Below are positions 1 to 7,857 of a stretch of 64,000 nucleotides of DNA, piece after piece. The stretch spans positions 179,742-243,741 of the forward strand of contig NZ_LPVF01000009.1 in the NCBI RefSeq assembly GCF_001517105.1. The letters are read 5' to 3'. Made by a program: the position numbers and the translations under genes. The notes under the pieces were generated by a model that was not told the origin of the DNA, did not search any database, and worked only from the letters and a program-made list of their open reading frames with translations. Position 1 is the first letter of the stretch, and every line of letters starts with the position of its first letter. This DNA is from Bacillus halotolerans (GTDB lineage Bacteria > Bacillota > Bacilli > Bacillales > Bacillaceae).

Positions 1-17
1 TCTGTTGATATCAAATA

Positions 18-45
18 AAAAAACCTCCATTTATGAAGGAGGTTT
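18..45 (-). terminator. terminator after rap-phr cassette
   Basis: A short hairpin (AACCTCC / GGAGGTT arms) lies just past the phr stop codon. Read on the minus strand it is followed by a T run, as expected of an intrinsic terminator for the rap-phr transcript. Confidence 0.75.
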
Positions 46-57
46 AGGGTAGTATCA

Positions 58-189
58 TCAAGTTTGAAGACGATCTGAAGCAATATGAAATGTGTTTTGA
101 GTTTGGTTCTCTGTGAAGTCGGTACCAAAACCACATACTAAAACAAATGACAAACCCAGGATAATGCTTAACCTCTTTTTAAAAGTCAT
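58..189 (-). CDS. Phr-type signalling prepeptide
   Basis: This 43-residue protein begins MTFKKRLSIILGLS and has a basic N-terminus and a hydrophobic core, like a Sec signal peptide, and ends in ...SDRLQT. Known Phr prepeptides are exported and cut to a C-terminal penta- or hexapeptide that is re-imported and inhibits the cognate Rap. The mature signal here is inferred to be DRLQT or SDRLQT. The start is chosen because it overlaps the last codons of the rap gene by 11 bases, the usual rap-phr layout; a longer in-frame reading would run into rap. I do not match this pheromone to one of the named Phr peptides. Confidence 0.85.
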   Translation of the reverse strand: MTFKKRLSIILGLSFVLVCGFGTDFTENQTQNTFHIASDRLQT

Positions 190-1306
190 ACAGGCATTCT
201 CCCCTTTGAATTTGTGTTTGAGTTTCAACCATTTTCTGATGATAAACATAAGATGTTTCAAATTCTTTTGAGTTTGCATAAGCAGCTGCGGTCTCACAGG
301 CAATGTCTTCAACATAAGAATAGTTCTTATTCTTCTCTAAGTATTCTATGGTTTGATTAACTCCATGTTGATCCACCGCATCAACGTAAAGAGCTTTTAA
401 ATAACCCTGTAATTTAGCGAAAAGCTCATCACCTTGATAAATAGCTGCTGACAAACCTTTCTTACTTACTTGGATAGCTTCATTCATTTTTCCTAGTTTG
501 AAAAGGATTTTTGCATAAGAAAATAATGAATGTGGCAAGTTTGTGAGCTTTTCTTTTTCTGTAATCTCCACAGCTTGCTTCAAGAATACTTCTGCTTGCT
601 CGTAATCGCCACTGTCAGCAAAATTTGTGCCTAAATTATATAGTGCAGAACTGATCAACCTTTTGTTATTCAATTCCTTAGATAACTCTAATGCCTTTTC
701 AAGATGCGGCTGACTTTTTTCATAACGTTTAAAATCAATATAATTTCCTGAGATAACAAACATACATTGAACTTTTCGCACCTTATAAAGTTCATATTGA
801 TTATAAATATCCAATGCTTGTTTAACGTGATGCATAGACACATGACTTTGCTTCATACCATAATATGCTTCAGCTAACTTAAAATGAAACTCTGCCCTTT
901 CGATCTCATCAGGGACATATATAAGCTGCTTTTCGGCTTCTCTATAATAGTAGATAGCTTTCATGTATTGCTTCTTATCAAACTCGTACATCCCTCTGAA
1001 AAACAGAGAATAATACGACAACAGGCCAGATATGCCTTTATTTGAAGTCTCAATTTTCTCAAGAAGTTCCTCAATAGTTGGTCTTATACGTGTAGTTACG
1101 GGTTCCAAATAATCTAACATGAGCTGATGACGGAATTTCATTAGGGAGAAGTAAATGAGTAAATACTCATCTTCCTCCATCCGTTGGATTTCTTGCTCCA
1201 CCTCTGCCTTTAAAATCTCTGCATCCGGGACACTAAATTGACGTATCATTTTATACCATTCATTGATCTTTACGCCAACTTCTGACGATGATAAAACCGG
1301 ATTCAC
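179..1306 (-). CDS. Rap-family response-regulator aspartate phosphatase/anti-activator
   Basis: This protein of 375 residues begins at a GTG codon preceded by AGGAGG at seven bases; longer upstream ATG readings lack such a site, and the N-terminus from the GTG (VNPVLSSSEVGVKINEWY) matches how Rap proteins start. The N-terminal helical bundle (KINEWY, RMEEDEYLLIYFSLMKFRH) is followed by TPR repeats from about residue 90 to the end, closing with IQRGECLYDF. Rap proteins dephosphorylate Spo0F or block ComA and are silenced by their Phr peptide. Together with the overlapping phr this is a self-contained quorum module, here at the edge of a skin-like prophage. The target is not predictable from sequence alone. 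It is not RapE, whose relic lies at 2991-3044. Confidence 0.92.
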   Translation of the reverse strand: MNPVLSSSEVGVKINEWYKMIRQFSVPDAEILKAEVEQEIQRMEEDEYLLIYFSLMKFRHQLMLDYLEPVTTRIRPTIEELLEKIETSNKGISGLLSYYSLFFRGMYEFDKKQYMKAIYYYREAEKQLIYVPDEIERAEFHFKLAEAYYGMKQSHVSMHHVKQALDIYNQYELYKVRKVQCMFVISGNYIDFKRYEKSQPHLEKALELSKELNNKRLISSALYNLGTNFADSGDYEQAEVFLKQAVEITEKEKLTNLPHSLFSYAKILFKLGKMNEAIQVSKKGLSAAIYQGDELFAKLQGYLKALYVDAVDQHGVNQTIEYLEKNKNYSYVEDIACETAAAYANSKEFETSYVYHQKMVETQTQIQRGECLYDF

Positions 1307-1408
1307 AGGACCCCTCCTTTTATGTCTTTTTATGTAATATTCTAACATTTCTAAAAAGTGTTCGGACCGCAAAAAAACCGCAAACATTTTCTTCGGTTCG
1401 TTCATAAT

Positions 1409-1437
1409 AAAAAAGCAGGCATTATGCCTGCTTTTTT
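1409..1437 (-). terminator. intrinsic terminator between small membrane ORF and rap
   Basis: A strong palindrome (AAGCAGGC attat GCCTGCTT) is flanked by A and T runs and can terminate in both directions. It overlaps the end of the 58-residue reading frame and lies about 100 bases before the rap start, so rap should have its own promoter. Confidence 0.8.
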
Positions 1438-1598
1438 GTAAGGACTCTATCAATTAAAAACATAAATAAACTGAATAACAAGGACATAACTAACATGTCG
1501 AGTATAGTAATCCCCGAATCTCTTTTTATTCCAAAAAACAAAATAGCTTGTAAAACTAAAGAGACCAGAAAAAACAATATGTACTTCATACTTTTCAT
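1422..1598 (-). CDS. small two-helix membrane protein, unknown
   Basis: The 58-codon reading frame begins MKSMKYILFFLVSLVLQ and has two hydrophobic segments (about residues 5-23 and 31-50) separated by a charged turn (IKRDSG). An AAAGGAAA sequence lies upstream of the ATG at longer than ideal spacing. The stop codon lies in a terminator hairpin, which supports a real transcription unit. I recognise no family. Small two-helix proteins are common in Bacillus prophages. Confidence 0.55.
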   Translation of the reverse strand: MKSMKYILFFLVSLVLQAILFFGIKRDSGITILDMLVMSLLFSLFMFLIDRVLTKKQA

Positions 1599-1718
1599 GT
1601 TAGAACATTTCCTTTACCTTTTTTAATCACCGATATAACGAACACTAAACCGAGCCAAACTTGCAGCTAAAACCAAACTACTTCACCTTTAATGGAATAG
1701 GCCTTTCCCTTTATGATT

Positions 1719-1877
1719 TTGATTAGACACGATAAAGAAGAGAATGATATATCGCCAATTGATGTCCTCAAATCGGAAAACGAAGAAGCCATCTTCGGTC
1801 CATTCGGCCTTGATTTGAGAAAGAGAAGAATGAAGGAGCCTTGGGATTTCGCGCGGCTATGTGTCATGGATTGTTAA
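1719..1877 (+). pseudogene. decayed sigK 3'-end (spoIIIC-like) relic
   Basis: Reading forward, the fragment gives [20 protein letters not shown] and then FGPFGLDLRKR, which lines up with [25 protein letters not shown] and [11 protein letters not shown] of the intact spoIIIC at 13309-13725. The middle part is missing, and the reading frame is lost where the sequence still resembles the [11 protein letters not shown] helix-turn-helix at the DNA level. It cannot make a functional sigma fragment. It is one of three spoIIIC-like sequences in the window, all in the same orientation. Confidence 0.8.
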
Positions 1878-1933
1878 GTGCCCATTGATCAAGAAGTTCT
1901 AGGTATAGAACGTCGAAAATTAGGAATATAAAC

Positions 1934-1985
1934 AGAGAAAGATTACAAAACTGAAAGCTTAGCGTAATCTTTCTCTATTTTTTTT
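1934..1985 (+). terminator. intrinsic terminator
   Basis: A 13-base stem (AGAGAAAGATTAC / GTAATCTTTCTCT) is followed by a run of T. It follows the sigK relic and precedes the TraX-like gene. Confidence 0.7.
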
Positions 1986-2161
1986 GTGAGTCCTTTATTT
2001 TATACTGTGCATACTGTGCCAGAAAGTAGAGGGAAATTCGTTTTGACTTATGGGCCGAATAAAAAAACAGTTTTACAAGCTCTGAAGGATTAAGATGAAT
2101 TTTCGCCGCTCTTAGCAGGAAATAACATATGAAACTTAAAAATTTTCTAAAGGAGTAAATT

Positions 2162-2836
2162 ATGAATTCATTTGTTTTAAAATTATTAGCCATCATTTTT
2201 ATGGTATTTGACCACGTTTATACTTATATCCCCAAATATCCCATATGGTTCGGATACGTTGGAAAATTAGCGGCACCTATATTTTTCTTTATGATTGTTG
2301 AAGGATTTATTTATACGAGAAATCGGAAAAAATATATTATTCGGTTATTTGGTTTTGCGATTATAATGGTTGCATTAGATTATATACTTAAAATACCAAA
2401 TAACATTTTCTTATCCTTAGGATGCGGTATAGTGCTGCTAACAGTCTTGGATTATGGTAAACGGACGAAAAAATACGCATTGAGTACGATTGCAGCTATT
2501 GTTATTGGTATACTTATGTTATTCACCGAAGCATCCCTATACGGTCTGGGGATGGTACTCATATTCTACTTCTTAAGAGAAAAGAAAGGCCTGAAGATTA
2601 TTACTTATATCTTGTTCAGCTTGTTCTTCTTACTGACCAATTTAGGTGCACTGGACTTGTTTAACCAGTTGTTTCTATATGACTATCAATGGATGATGGT
2701 TTTCGCTTTCCCGTTCTTTCTCCTGTATAACGGTAAAAAAGGTTACTCAAGTACTTTTATGAAATGGGCTTTTTACGTATTTTATTCGTTGCACCTTACT
2801 GTGATAATCCTCATTAAAGAATTATTTATAGTATAA
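2162..2836 (+). CDS. TraX-family integral membrane protein
   Basis: This 224-residue, very hydrophobic protein has about seven or eight membrane segments. The N-terminus (FVLKLLAIIFMVFDHV, then GYVGKLAAPIFFFMIVEGF) has the K-x-x-A-x-x-x-M-x-x-D-H pattern of TraX/YjcB-like proteins. TraX of the F plasmid acetylates pilin, but chromosomal Firmicutes homologues have no settled role, so no function is assigned. A clean AAAGGAG site lies seven bases before the ATG. It lies between the sigK relic and the phrE remnant, where the 168 skin element has rapE, so it probably arrived with the rearrangement that removed rapE. Confidence 0.8.
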   Translation: MNSFVLKLLAIIFMVFDHVYTYIPKYPIWFGYVGKLAAPIFFFMIVEGFIYTRNRKKYIIRLFGFAIIMVALDYILKIPNNIFLSLGCGIVLLTVLDYGKRTKKYALSTIAAIVIGILMLFTEASLYGLGMVLIFYFLREKKGLKIITYILFSLFFLLTNLGALDLFNQLFLYDYQWMMVFAFPFFLLYNGKKGYSSTFMKWAFYVFYSLHLTVIILIKELFIV

Positions 2837-2990
2837 TACTATTCACAAACATTCTGAAATTGTTTTCATGTAGCATGATATGCGCAGGCCGAACAACAAT
2901 AGGACCACCTATCGAATCTTACGAATTGGTCAGCGGGATAGCTGGACAGATCCGGGATTTAAAGCGGTAGCGGCTACAGATCTACCCTCC

Positions 2991-3044
2991 CAAAAAATAG
3001 TGTATATACAAAAAGCAAATATCGAAAGGGGAATGCATGTATGA
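2991..3044 (+). pseudogene. rapE: 3' relic of rapE
   Basis: The last 17 codons before phrE read QKIVYIQKANIERGMHV and stop. They align with Rap C-termini (compare HQKMVETQTQIQRGECLYDF in the rap gene at 179-1306). The stop codon overlaps the phrE start, as in an intact rap-phr pair. Upstream sequence shows no further Rap homology, so the rest of rapE is deleted. Confidence 0.7.
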
Positions 3045-3175
3045 AATCTAAATTGTTTATCAGTTTATCCGCCGTTTTAATTGGACTTGCCTTTTTCGGA
3101 TCTATGTCTAATGGCGAAATGAAGGAAGCATCCCGGAATGTAACTCTCGCACCTACTCATGAATTCCTTGTTTGA
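3041..3175 (+). CDS. phrE: PhrE prepeptide, orphaned from RapE
   Basis: The 44-residue product starts MKSKLFISLSAVLIGLAFFG and contains ASRNVT near the C-terminus; SRNVT is the known PhrE pentapeptide that inhibits the Spo0F-phosphatase RapE. The remembered 168 sequence differs at about one residue. Its cognate rapE is reduced to its last codons. The signal may still be made and act on no local receptor, or on Rap proteins elsewhere. An AAGGGGAATG sequence lies upstream. Intact coding without its partner is unusual for a rap-phr cassette. Confidence 0.9.
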   Translation: MKSKLFISLSAVLIGLAFFGSMSNGEMKEASRNVTLAPTHEFLV

Positions 3176-3275
3176 TTCGATAAACAACATTAGTTCTAAT
3201 TCCCTTTAGCCGTTGCATAACGGCTTTTTCTTATTTCTAATACTGAACATACATAAAGCTTTTGAGGTGAACATT

Positions 3276-3689
3276 TTGGACTTATTTGATGAATGCTTAG
3301 AAGCTCTAGGAAAAAACAAAGAAATCTTATCAGAAGAATTAACGGCAAAATATTATGAACTGCTTTCAAACAGTTTTCCCTTTACATCTTGGGGACGAAT
3401 CAAGTGGGAAGAAGTTTGTTGTCACCAATTTATAGATTACGAGGAAGAGATTTACGATTGGCTAGCTAAACACCATTTTAAAGATAGAAACATTATCATC
3501 CTTTGGGGTTATGGAGAACAGCCAGCATTAAAAACCAGCATTGAGCATGCATTAAACGTAATTGATGATGTAACTGCCGTTGGATCAGATACTTTTATGT
3601 TTAGTGAATCTGGCTACATTATCGAATTTTTTCATGATGGCGATGTTACAATTGGAAAGCCCCCTTTCATTGAAACGATTAGTAAATAG
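3276..3689 (+). CDS. probable orphan toxin-immunity protein
   Basis: The 137-residue acidic protein begins at TTG with a GAGGTGA site seven bases upstream (LDLFDECLEALGKNKE); the longer frame from 3213 has no such site. No membrane segments or signal peptide are visible. The composition (many Asp/Glu, aromatic-rich core such as WGRIKWEEV, IILWGYGEQPAL) and position directly before an LXG toxin suggest a cytoplasmic immunity protein left from an earlier toxin module. Resemblance to the YxxD kind of immunity protein of B. subtilis LXG toxins is from memory and unverified. Confidence 0.6.
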   Translation: MDLFDECLEALGKNKEILSEELTAKYYELLSNSFPFTSWGRIKWEEVCCHQFIDYEEEIYDWLAKHHFKDRNIIILWGYGEQPALKTSIEHALNVIDDVTAVGSDTFMFSESGYIIEFFHDGDVTIGKPPFIETISK

Positions 3690-3804
3690 GTAAAATAGCA
3701 CAGATCGAATGATTCATTTCCACCCTTTGATCCACATAACAGTTAGTTTCATCATTCTTCCATGGTAATATTTTGTTATGACGATTAAATGAAAGGATAT
3801 GATC

Positions 3805-5415
3805 ATGAAAGTATTTGAAGCCAAAACCTTGCTCTCCGAGGCTGAAAAGCGAGCAAAGGAATACAAAGATTTAAAAAGTAAAATGGTCAAATTAAAGAAA
3901 GCGTTCAAAGCTGTTGCAGATTTAGATGATAGCGAGTTTTCAGGCAAAGGTGCTAATAACATCAAATCATTTTATGAAGATCAAGCTGGCATTGCTGACC
4001 AATGGATTGATTTAATTGAGATGAAAATTTCTTTCTTAACGAGTATTCCTGGTTTCTTAGAAGATGCCAACTTATCAGATGCCTACATAGAAGAAACCTT
4101 TTTAGCGCATGAGCTTGCTAACGCCTACACCAAATCAAACTCCATCATGTCTGAACAGAAAAAGGCCATGAAAGATATATTAAATGATATCAACGATATA
4201 CTGCCCTTGGATCTGTTCTCGACAGAAACTTTTAAAGATGAACTTTCGTCTGCCGAAAAGAAACGTAAAGAAGCCATTGAGAAAATGGATGAAGTTGACG
4301 AAAATTTAACTTCAGAATACGGACTATCAGAAGCAAATGAACAAATGATTCAAGCTGATTATCAAGCTTTAATAAATGCGACAGCAAAAGGCAAAAGCGC
4401 CTCTCCTATTCACTATAATGCGAAGGCTTATAGAGACAGTGAGATTCACAAGATGACTGAGGATGTAAAGAAACAATCAACAGACTACATCTCTTTTAAG
4501 GACCAACAGGCGGAACAAAGAAGAATTGCAAAAGAACAAGAAGAACTGGCGAACAGACCATGGTATGAAAAGTCTTGGGATGCTGTTTGTAATTTTACAG
4601 GAGAGGTCTCTGGATATTATGATTATAAAAGAGCCGCTGATGGGGTTGATCCTGTTACCGGCGAAAAGCTAACTGCTGGACAACGGGTCGCTGCCGGTGC
4701 AATGGCTGCGGCAGGATACATCCCTATCGTAGGATGGGCAGGTAAATTAGCTAAAGGTGGAAAAGCTGTTTATTCAACAAGTAAAGCATTATATAGAGCA
4801 GACAAAGCTCTCGATGTATACAAAACACCTAAGACATTCCATGCTCTTCAAAACTCCAGCAAAGGACTTTATGGACTTGCTTCTGCAAATGGTTTTAGTG
4901 AGGCTATAACAGGACATGACATGCTCGGAAATAAAGTTTCTGATGAACAAAGACAAAATAGTATTAATTTAGCCTTGTCTGCTTTTGTTCCGTTTGGAGT
5001 CCATGGGGTAAGTGGGAAACTAAATGCGAAGTCTAAATCCACCAGCGGCATTGCAAGTGGCTCAAATAAAAATTATCATGAATCCAGAAGTGCTAGTCTA
5101 AGAGAAATCAAACGACAGTTAAATATCCCCAGAACGCAACAACCCGCTAGTCAAAAAATGGTTCCTCTAACGGACAGCAACGGTAATAGGATACTTAATG
5201 AGAAAAAACAACCTGTGATGACTCGAGAATTAACCTACGAAATTAATGGCAAAAAAATTGTAATACAAGATCACTCACATGGCCATGATTTTGGTGAGGG
5301 CGGCATTGGAAATCAACCTTCCCATCACAATGTTAGACCTGAAAACAATACACGAAATGGTAAAGTAGATGGTATGGAAGACCATTACTACTTTGATAGA
5401 AGAAACAGAAAATAA
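3805..5415 (+). CDS. LXG-domain polymorphic toxin with HNH-like C-terminal nuclease domain
   Basis: This 536-residue protein has the layout of B. subtilis LXG toxins such as YqcG, YobL and YxiD. The N-terminal LXG domain (about 1-220) is helical and charged, starting [21 protein letters not shown] pre-toxin segment follows (about 255-370, [24 protein letters not shown] cut short here, then [20 protein letters not shown]). The C-terminal domain (about 450-536) carries [13 protein letters not shown] and [15 protein letters not shown], with several His, Asn and Asp residues typical of HNH/Endo VII-like nucleases. LXG toxins leave through the type VII (Esx/Yuk) pathway and attack neighbours. The ATG at 3805 follows AAAGGA at a good distance. 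Substrate (DNA or RNA) is not determined. Confidence 0.88.
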   Translation: MKVFEAKTLLSEAEKRAKEYKDLKSKMVKLKKAFKAVADLDDSEFSGKGANNIKSFYEDQAGIADQWIDLIEMKISFLTSIPGFLEDANLSDAYIEETFLAHELANAYTKSNSIMSEQKKAMKDILNDINDILPLDLFSTETFKDELSSAEKKRKEAIEKMDEVDENLTSEYGLSEANEQMIQADYQALINATAKGKSASPIHYNAKAYRDSEIHKMTEDVKKQSTDYISFKDQQAEQRRIAKEQEELANRPWYEKSWDAVCNFTGEVSGYYDYKRAADGVDPVTGEKLTAGQRVAAGAMAAAGYIPIVGWAGKLAKGGKAVYSTSKALYRADKALDVYKTPKTFHALQNSSKGLYGLASANGFSEAITGHDMLGNKVSDEQRQNSINLALSAFVPFGVHGVSGKLNAKSKSTSGIASGSNKNYHESRSASLREIKRQLNIPRTQQPASQKMVPLTDSNGNRILNEKKQPVMTRELTYEINGKKIVIQDHSHGHDFGEGGIGNQPSHHNVRPENNTRNGKVDGMEDHYYFDRRNRK

Positions 5416-5435
5416 TTGAAATAAGGAGCATTAAA

Positions 5436-5828
5436 ATGATTAATGAAGAAAAATTCATGAATCCTCAAGCTATTATCAATATATTTGGGAGTATGCCCAA
5501 TTTTACTGACGCGGAATTAATGAATGTTGAATTAAATAGAGATGGCCCCTGCTTATTTGTGCGTCTTATGACAAAAGAAGTTGTTGAGAATAAACCTAAA
5601 CGCTGGGGAAAGTGGGATGTTGTTTATGTAGAAATGTCTTTTATAGGCGTTCAGGATTTACTGATAAAAAATTTAGGAACAAATAATATTGTTGATCAAT
5701 TTGAAATTAGTGAACTTAATGGTAATGGCTCATTAAAAATAAAGTGCAATAATCAGATGCAACTCGAATGTCTTTTTGATTGGGCCAGAATCGAAAACAT
5801 CACTCCAGGTTTATTGGGGATCTCTTAA
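5436..5828 (+). CDS. Imm50-like immunity protein
   Basis: A 130-residue soluble protein lies 20 bases after the toxin, with AAGGAG before its ATG. The pattern FGSMPNFTDAELMNVEL and the closing LECLFDWARIENITPG look like the Imm50 family, proteins found next to polymorphic toxins. Its immediate position makes it the first candidate for the cognate antitoxin of the HNH-like domain. Which of the downstream immunity genes truly neutralises this toxin cannot be told from sequence. Confidence 0.7.
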   Translation: MINEEKFMNPQAIINIFGSMPNFTDAELMNVELNRDGPCLFVRLMTKEVVENKPKRWGKWDVVYVEMSFIGVQDLLIKNLGTNNIVDQFEISELNGNGSLKIKCNNQMQLECLFDWARIENITPGLLGIS

Positions 5829-5837
5829 CTGGACAAT

Positions 5838-6278
5838 ATGACAGAGTGGAGATTTGCCGAAAAACCTATTGGGGAAACAACTGTTAAAAAAATCGAAAAG
5901 GCATTAGATATTAAGTTCCCTAGCGACTACGTTACAACTATATTAAACAACCATGGGGCGCGCCCAAGTAAAAAGATATTTGACTTTAAAAATACAAAAG
6001 GTGCTGTTTTTAATAGATTACATGGTCTAACTGAGGATAGTTCAAGCTTTATTCTAGAGGTCTTAGAAGATTATCAGGATGGAAGAATGCTTCCTGGGAT
6101 AGTTCCTTTTGCTTGTGATCCTTTCGGTAACGAAATCTGCTTCGATTATCGTCTGAATAAAGAGAATCCGTCCGTAGTTTTCTGGGATCACGAGATTGCA
6201 TATGAAGATCCTGATAAAGCTTTGAGTCATATATGTGATTCATTTACAGAGTTGGTTAATAAACTATACGAGGAATAA
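5838..6278 (+). CDS. SMI1/KNR4 (SUKH) immunity protein, copy 1
   Basis: The 146-residue protein shows the SUKH pattern: IEKALDIKFPSDYVTTILNN near the start, then a central PFACDPFGNEICFDYR block and VVFWDHEIAYED before the C-terminal helix. SUKH proteins neutralise diverse nuclease toxins, and YobK of strain 168 is one example. It begins nine bases after the Imm50-like gene with only a weak ribosome site, suggesting translational coupling. It is a close paralogue of the next gene. Confidence 0.88.
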   Translation: MTEWRFAEKPIGETTVKKIEKALDIKFPSDYVTTILNNHGARPSKKIFDFKNTKGAVFNRLHGLTEDSSSFILEVLEDYQDGRMLPGIVPFACDPFGNEICFDYRLNKENPSVVFWDHEIAYEDPDKALSHICDSFTELVNKLYEE

Positions 6279-6315
6279 ACGGATAAGACCTTTCCCCTTC
6301 TTTTTGAGGAGAAAG
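6235..6315 (+). repeat. direct repeat of SUKH gene 3' end and trailer (partner 6787-6867)
   Basis: The last codons of both SUKH genes (GTGATTCATTTACAGAGTTG onward) and about 35 bases beyond the stop, including CCTTTCCCCTTCTTTTTGAG, are nearly identical. The identity continues through non-coding DNA, so the pair arose by local duplication and not by separate acquisition. Confidence 0.85.
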
Positions 6316-6377
6316 GCTCTTTTTATTTAATACAAGGGATGACTTTGCTTGGTATATAACAAGTAGGAGGTTAAACA

Positions 6378-6830
6378 ATGCAAAGTATTAAATGGAGAAA
6401 ACGAAGCACCTTTCAAGAGGCGACAAACAGTCAGATCAAAGAGGTAGAAGAGAAATTAAAAATCAAGTTCCCTACAGATTACAAAGAATTCATTAAAGAC
6501 CATAATGGATGTTCCCCTATAGATAAAAAGGTTGTTTTATTACAAGATTCTCGAGAATCAATCAACAATTTACTGAGCATAGGAGATCCTACTCGGCCAA
6601 TTGATCTCCTTAGTACAATTGATAATGTTAAAGACCGGTTAGTTGATAAGATCATACCTTTTGCTACAGATGCAGGGGGAAACCTCTTTTGTTTTGATTA
6701 CAGAATGTCTTCTCAAGAACCCGTAATTGTTTTTTGGGATCATGAGATCGCTTATGAAGATAAGGAAAGTTCCATTAGCTATGTTTGTGATTCATTTACA
6801 GAGTTGATTAATAAACTATACGAGGGATAA
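6378..6830 (+). CDS. SMI1/KNR4 (SUKH) immunity protein, copy 2
   Basis: This 150-residue SUKH paralogue has VEEKLKIKFPTDYKEFIKDH at the N-terminus, PFATDAGGNLFCFDYR in the centre and VIVFWDHEIAYEDKE before a C-terminal SFTELINKLYEG that is almost identical to copy 1. The N-terminal halves differ much more, as expected if one copy has changed toxin specificity. It has its own strong AGGAGG site. The gene is intact, and its 3' flank repeats that of copy 1. Confidence 0.88.
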   Translation: MQSIKWRKRSTFQEATNSQIKEVEEKLKIKFPTDYKEFIKDHNGCSPIDKKVVLLQDSRESINNLLSIGDPTRPIDLLSTIDNVKDRLVDKIIPFATDAGGNLFCFDYRMSSQEPVIVFWDHEIAYEDKESSISYVCDSFTELINKLYEG

Positions 6831-7001
6831 ACGGATAAAGCCTTTCCCCTTCTTTTTGAGGAGAAAGTATTAAAAGGTGGAAAGCTCTTCTTGTTATATA
6901 GGCTATATATGATTAATTAATTCGGTGTGAAATCTAATGGATAAAAAATAAAGAGTTAATTAACTATTTATTTCAGATCATTTAAAATGGAGTGATACTT
7001 T

Positions 7002-7390
7002 ATAGAAAATCCTCAAAAAGATTATCAATTATTAGTAGACAGATTTAAAAAGAATGGACTAAATAAAAGTTTTGTTATTACTGTCCTAGCTAAATTCGCT
7101 TTAGATATTTCGACTTTATAAAAGTTTTAGATGGTTTCTTTAAAGAGGATGTAATAAGAAGGGATACAATTGGTGTTTACTCAGATGAGTTCGACGAAAG
7201 CGATGAGGGCTACTTTGGAGAAGATAAGGTTTTATTCTATTATGGAATAGATGATAATTGGCATGATATTATCACGTTTGGCGAGTTGTGTAATTATTTG
7301 CAGATAGTCTGCGATTTTTATGTTGAAAAACACAATGAAGAGGCTGAAGTAGTACAAAGATATTTACAAAAAATAAAAGGAAAAATATAA
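7002..7390 (+). pseudogene. frameshifted toxin-immunity gene (CdiI-like)
   Basis: Two adjacent frames together read ENPQKDYQLLVDRFKKNGL...LAKFALDI and then VLDGFFKEDVIRRDTIGVYS...WHDIITFGELCNYLQIV, ending at 7390. A frame change near 7113-7120 separates them. The second half, with GEDKVLFYYGIDDNW and ELCNYL, resembles immunity proteins of ribonuclease toxins in contact-dependent systems. Family assignment is tentative. The gene adds a fourth, dead member to the immunity array behind the LXG toxin. Confidence 0.6.
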
Positions 7391-7531
7391 AGTGAAATAA
7401 GTGTCTTATTCTCCAATCATTTTTGATAGCTGTTTTTGTAAAAAAGCAACATTGGGTATTGTAAGAGAGTATTATCCAAACATACCCTAATTGTGAAGTG
7501 AAGTTCAAGGATGGTATTGGTGATATAAAAA

Positions 7532-7819
7532 ATGAAAAACATCGAAAAAATCTTAAATGCTTTAAAAGAATTAAATGAAAAATATAATAGTACATTAATT
7601 TCAACAGAAGAACTTTTAGAAGAAGAGGAAAATATTAAAGAACTTCCGCAAATAGATGCAAGAATGAATAAAATTTTAGCTAACTTAAGTCAAATTGAAG
7701 ATAAAGAAAAACTAACTTCAGAATTACTACAGTTACATTTAGTAATAGGTGATATAGAATGGCAGTTTGACCAAATACATGAGATGGTTAGACAGGTAAT
7801 CGAAAATATTGAGGATTAA
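7532..7819 (+). CDS. small acidic helical protein, unknown
   Basis: The 95-residue product is almost entirely predicted helix, rich in Glu, Leu and Lys (NIEKILNALKELNEKY, EELLEEEENIKEL), and has a coiled-coil look. It has no membrane segment or signal peptide. The ribosome site (GGTGAT) is weak and distant. It shares a bidirectional terminator with cwlA. The position after the immunity array suggests another immunity or accessory gene, but there is no recognisable domain. Confidence 0.6.
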   Translation: MKNIEKILNALKELNEKYNSTLISTEELLEEEENIKELPQIDARMNKILANLSQIEDKEKLTSELLQLHLVIGDIEWQFDQIHEMVRQVIENIED

Positions 7820-7825
7820 TTTTAT

Positions 7826-7857
7826 AAAAAAGGCCTCTTGAAAAGAGAGCCTTTTTT
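7826..7857. terminator. bidirectional terminator between the 95-aa gene and cwlA
   Basis: The stem AGGCCTCTT / AAGAGAGCCT is flanked by A and T tracts, so it can serve the forward small gene and the reverse cwlA. Its T run overlaps the cwlA stop codon. Confidence 0.8.

Noticed and set aside
1667-1867. 66-codon minus-strand frame
   Set aside because: It is the antisense of the decayed sigK fragment and lacks a ribosome site.
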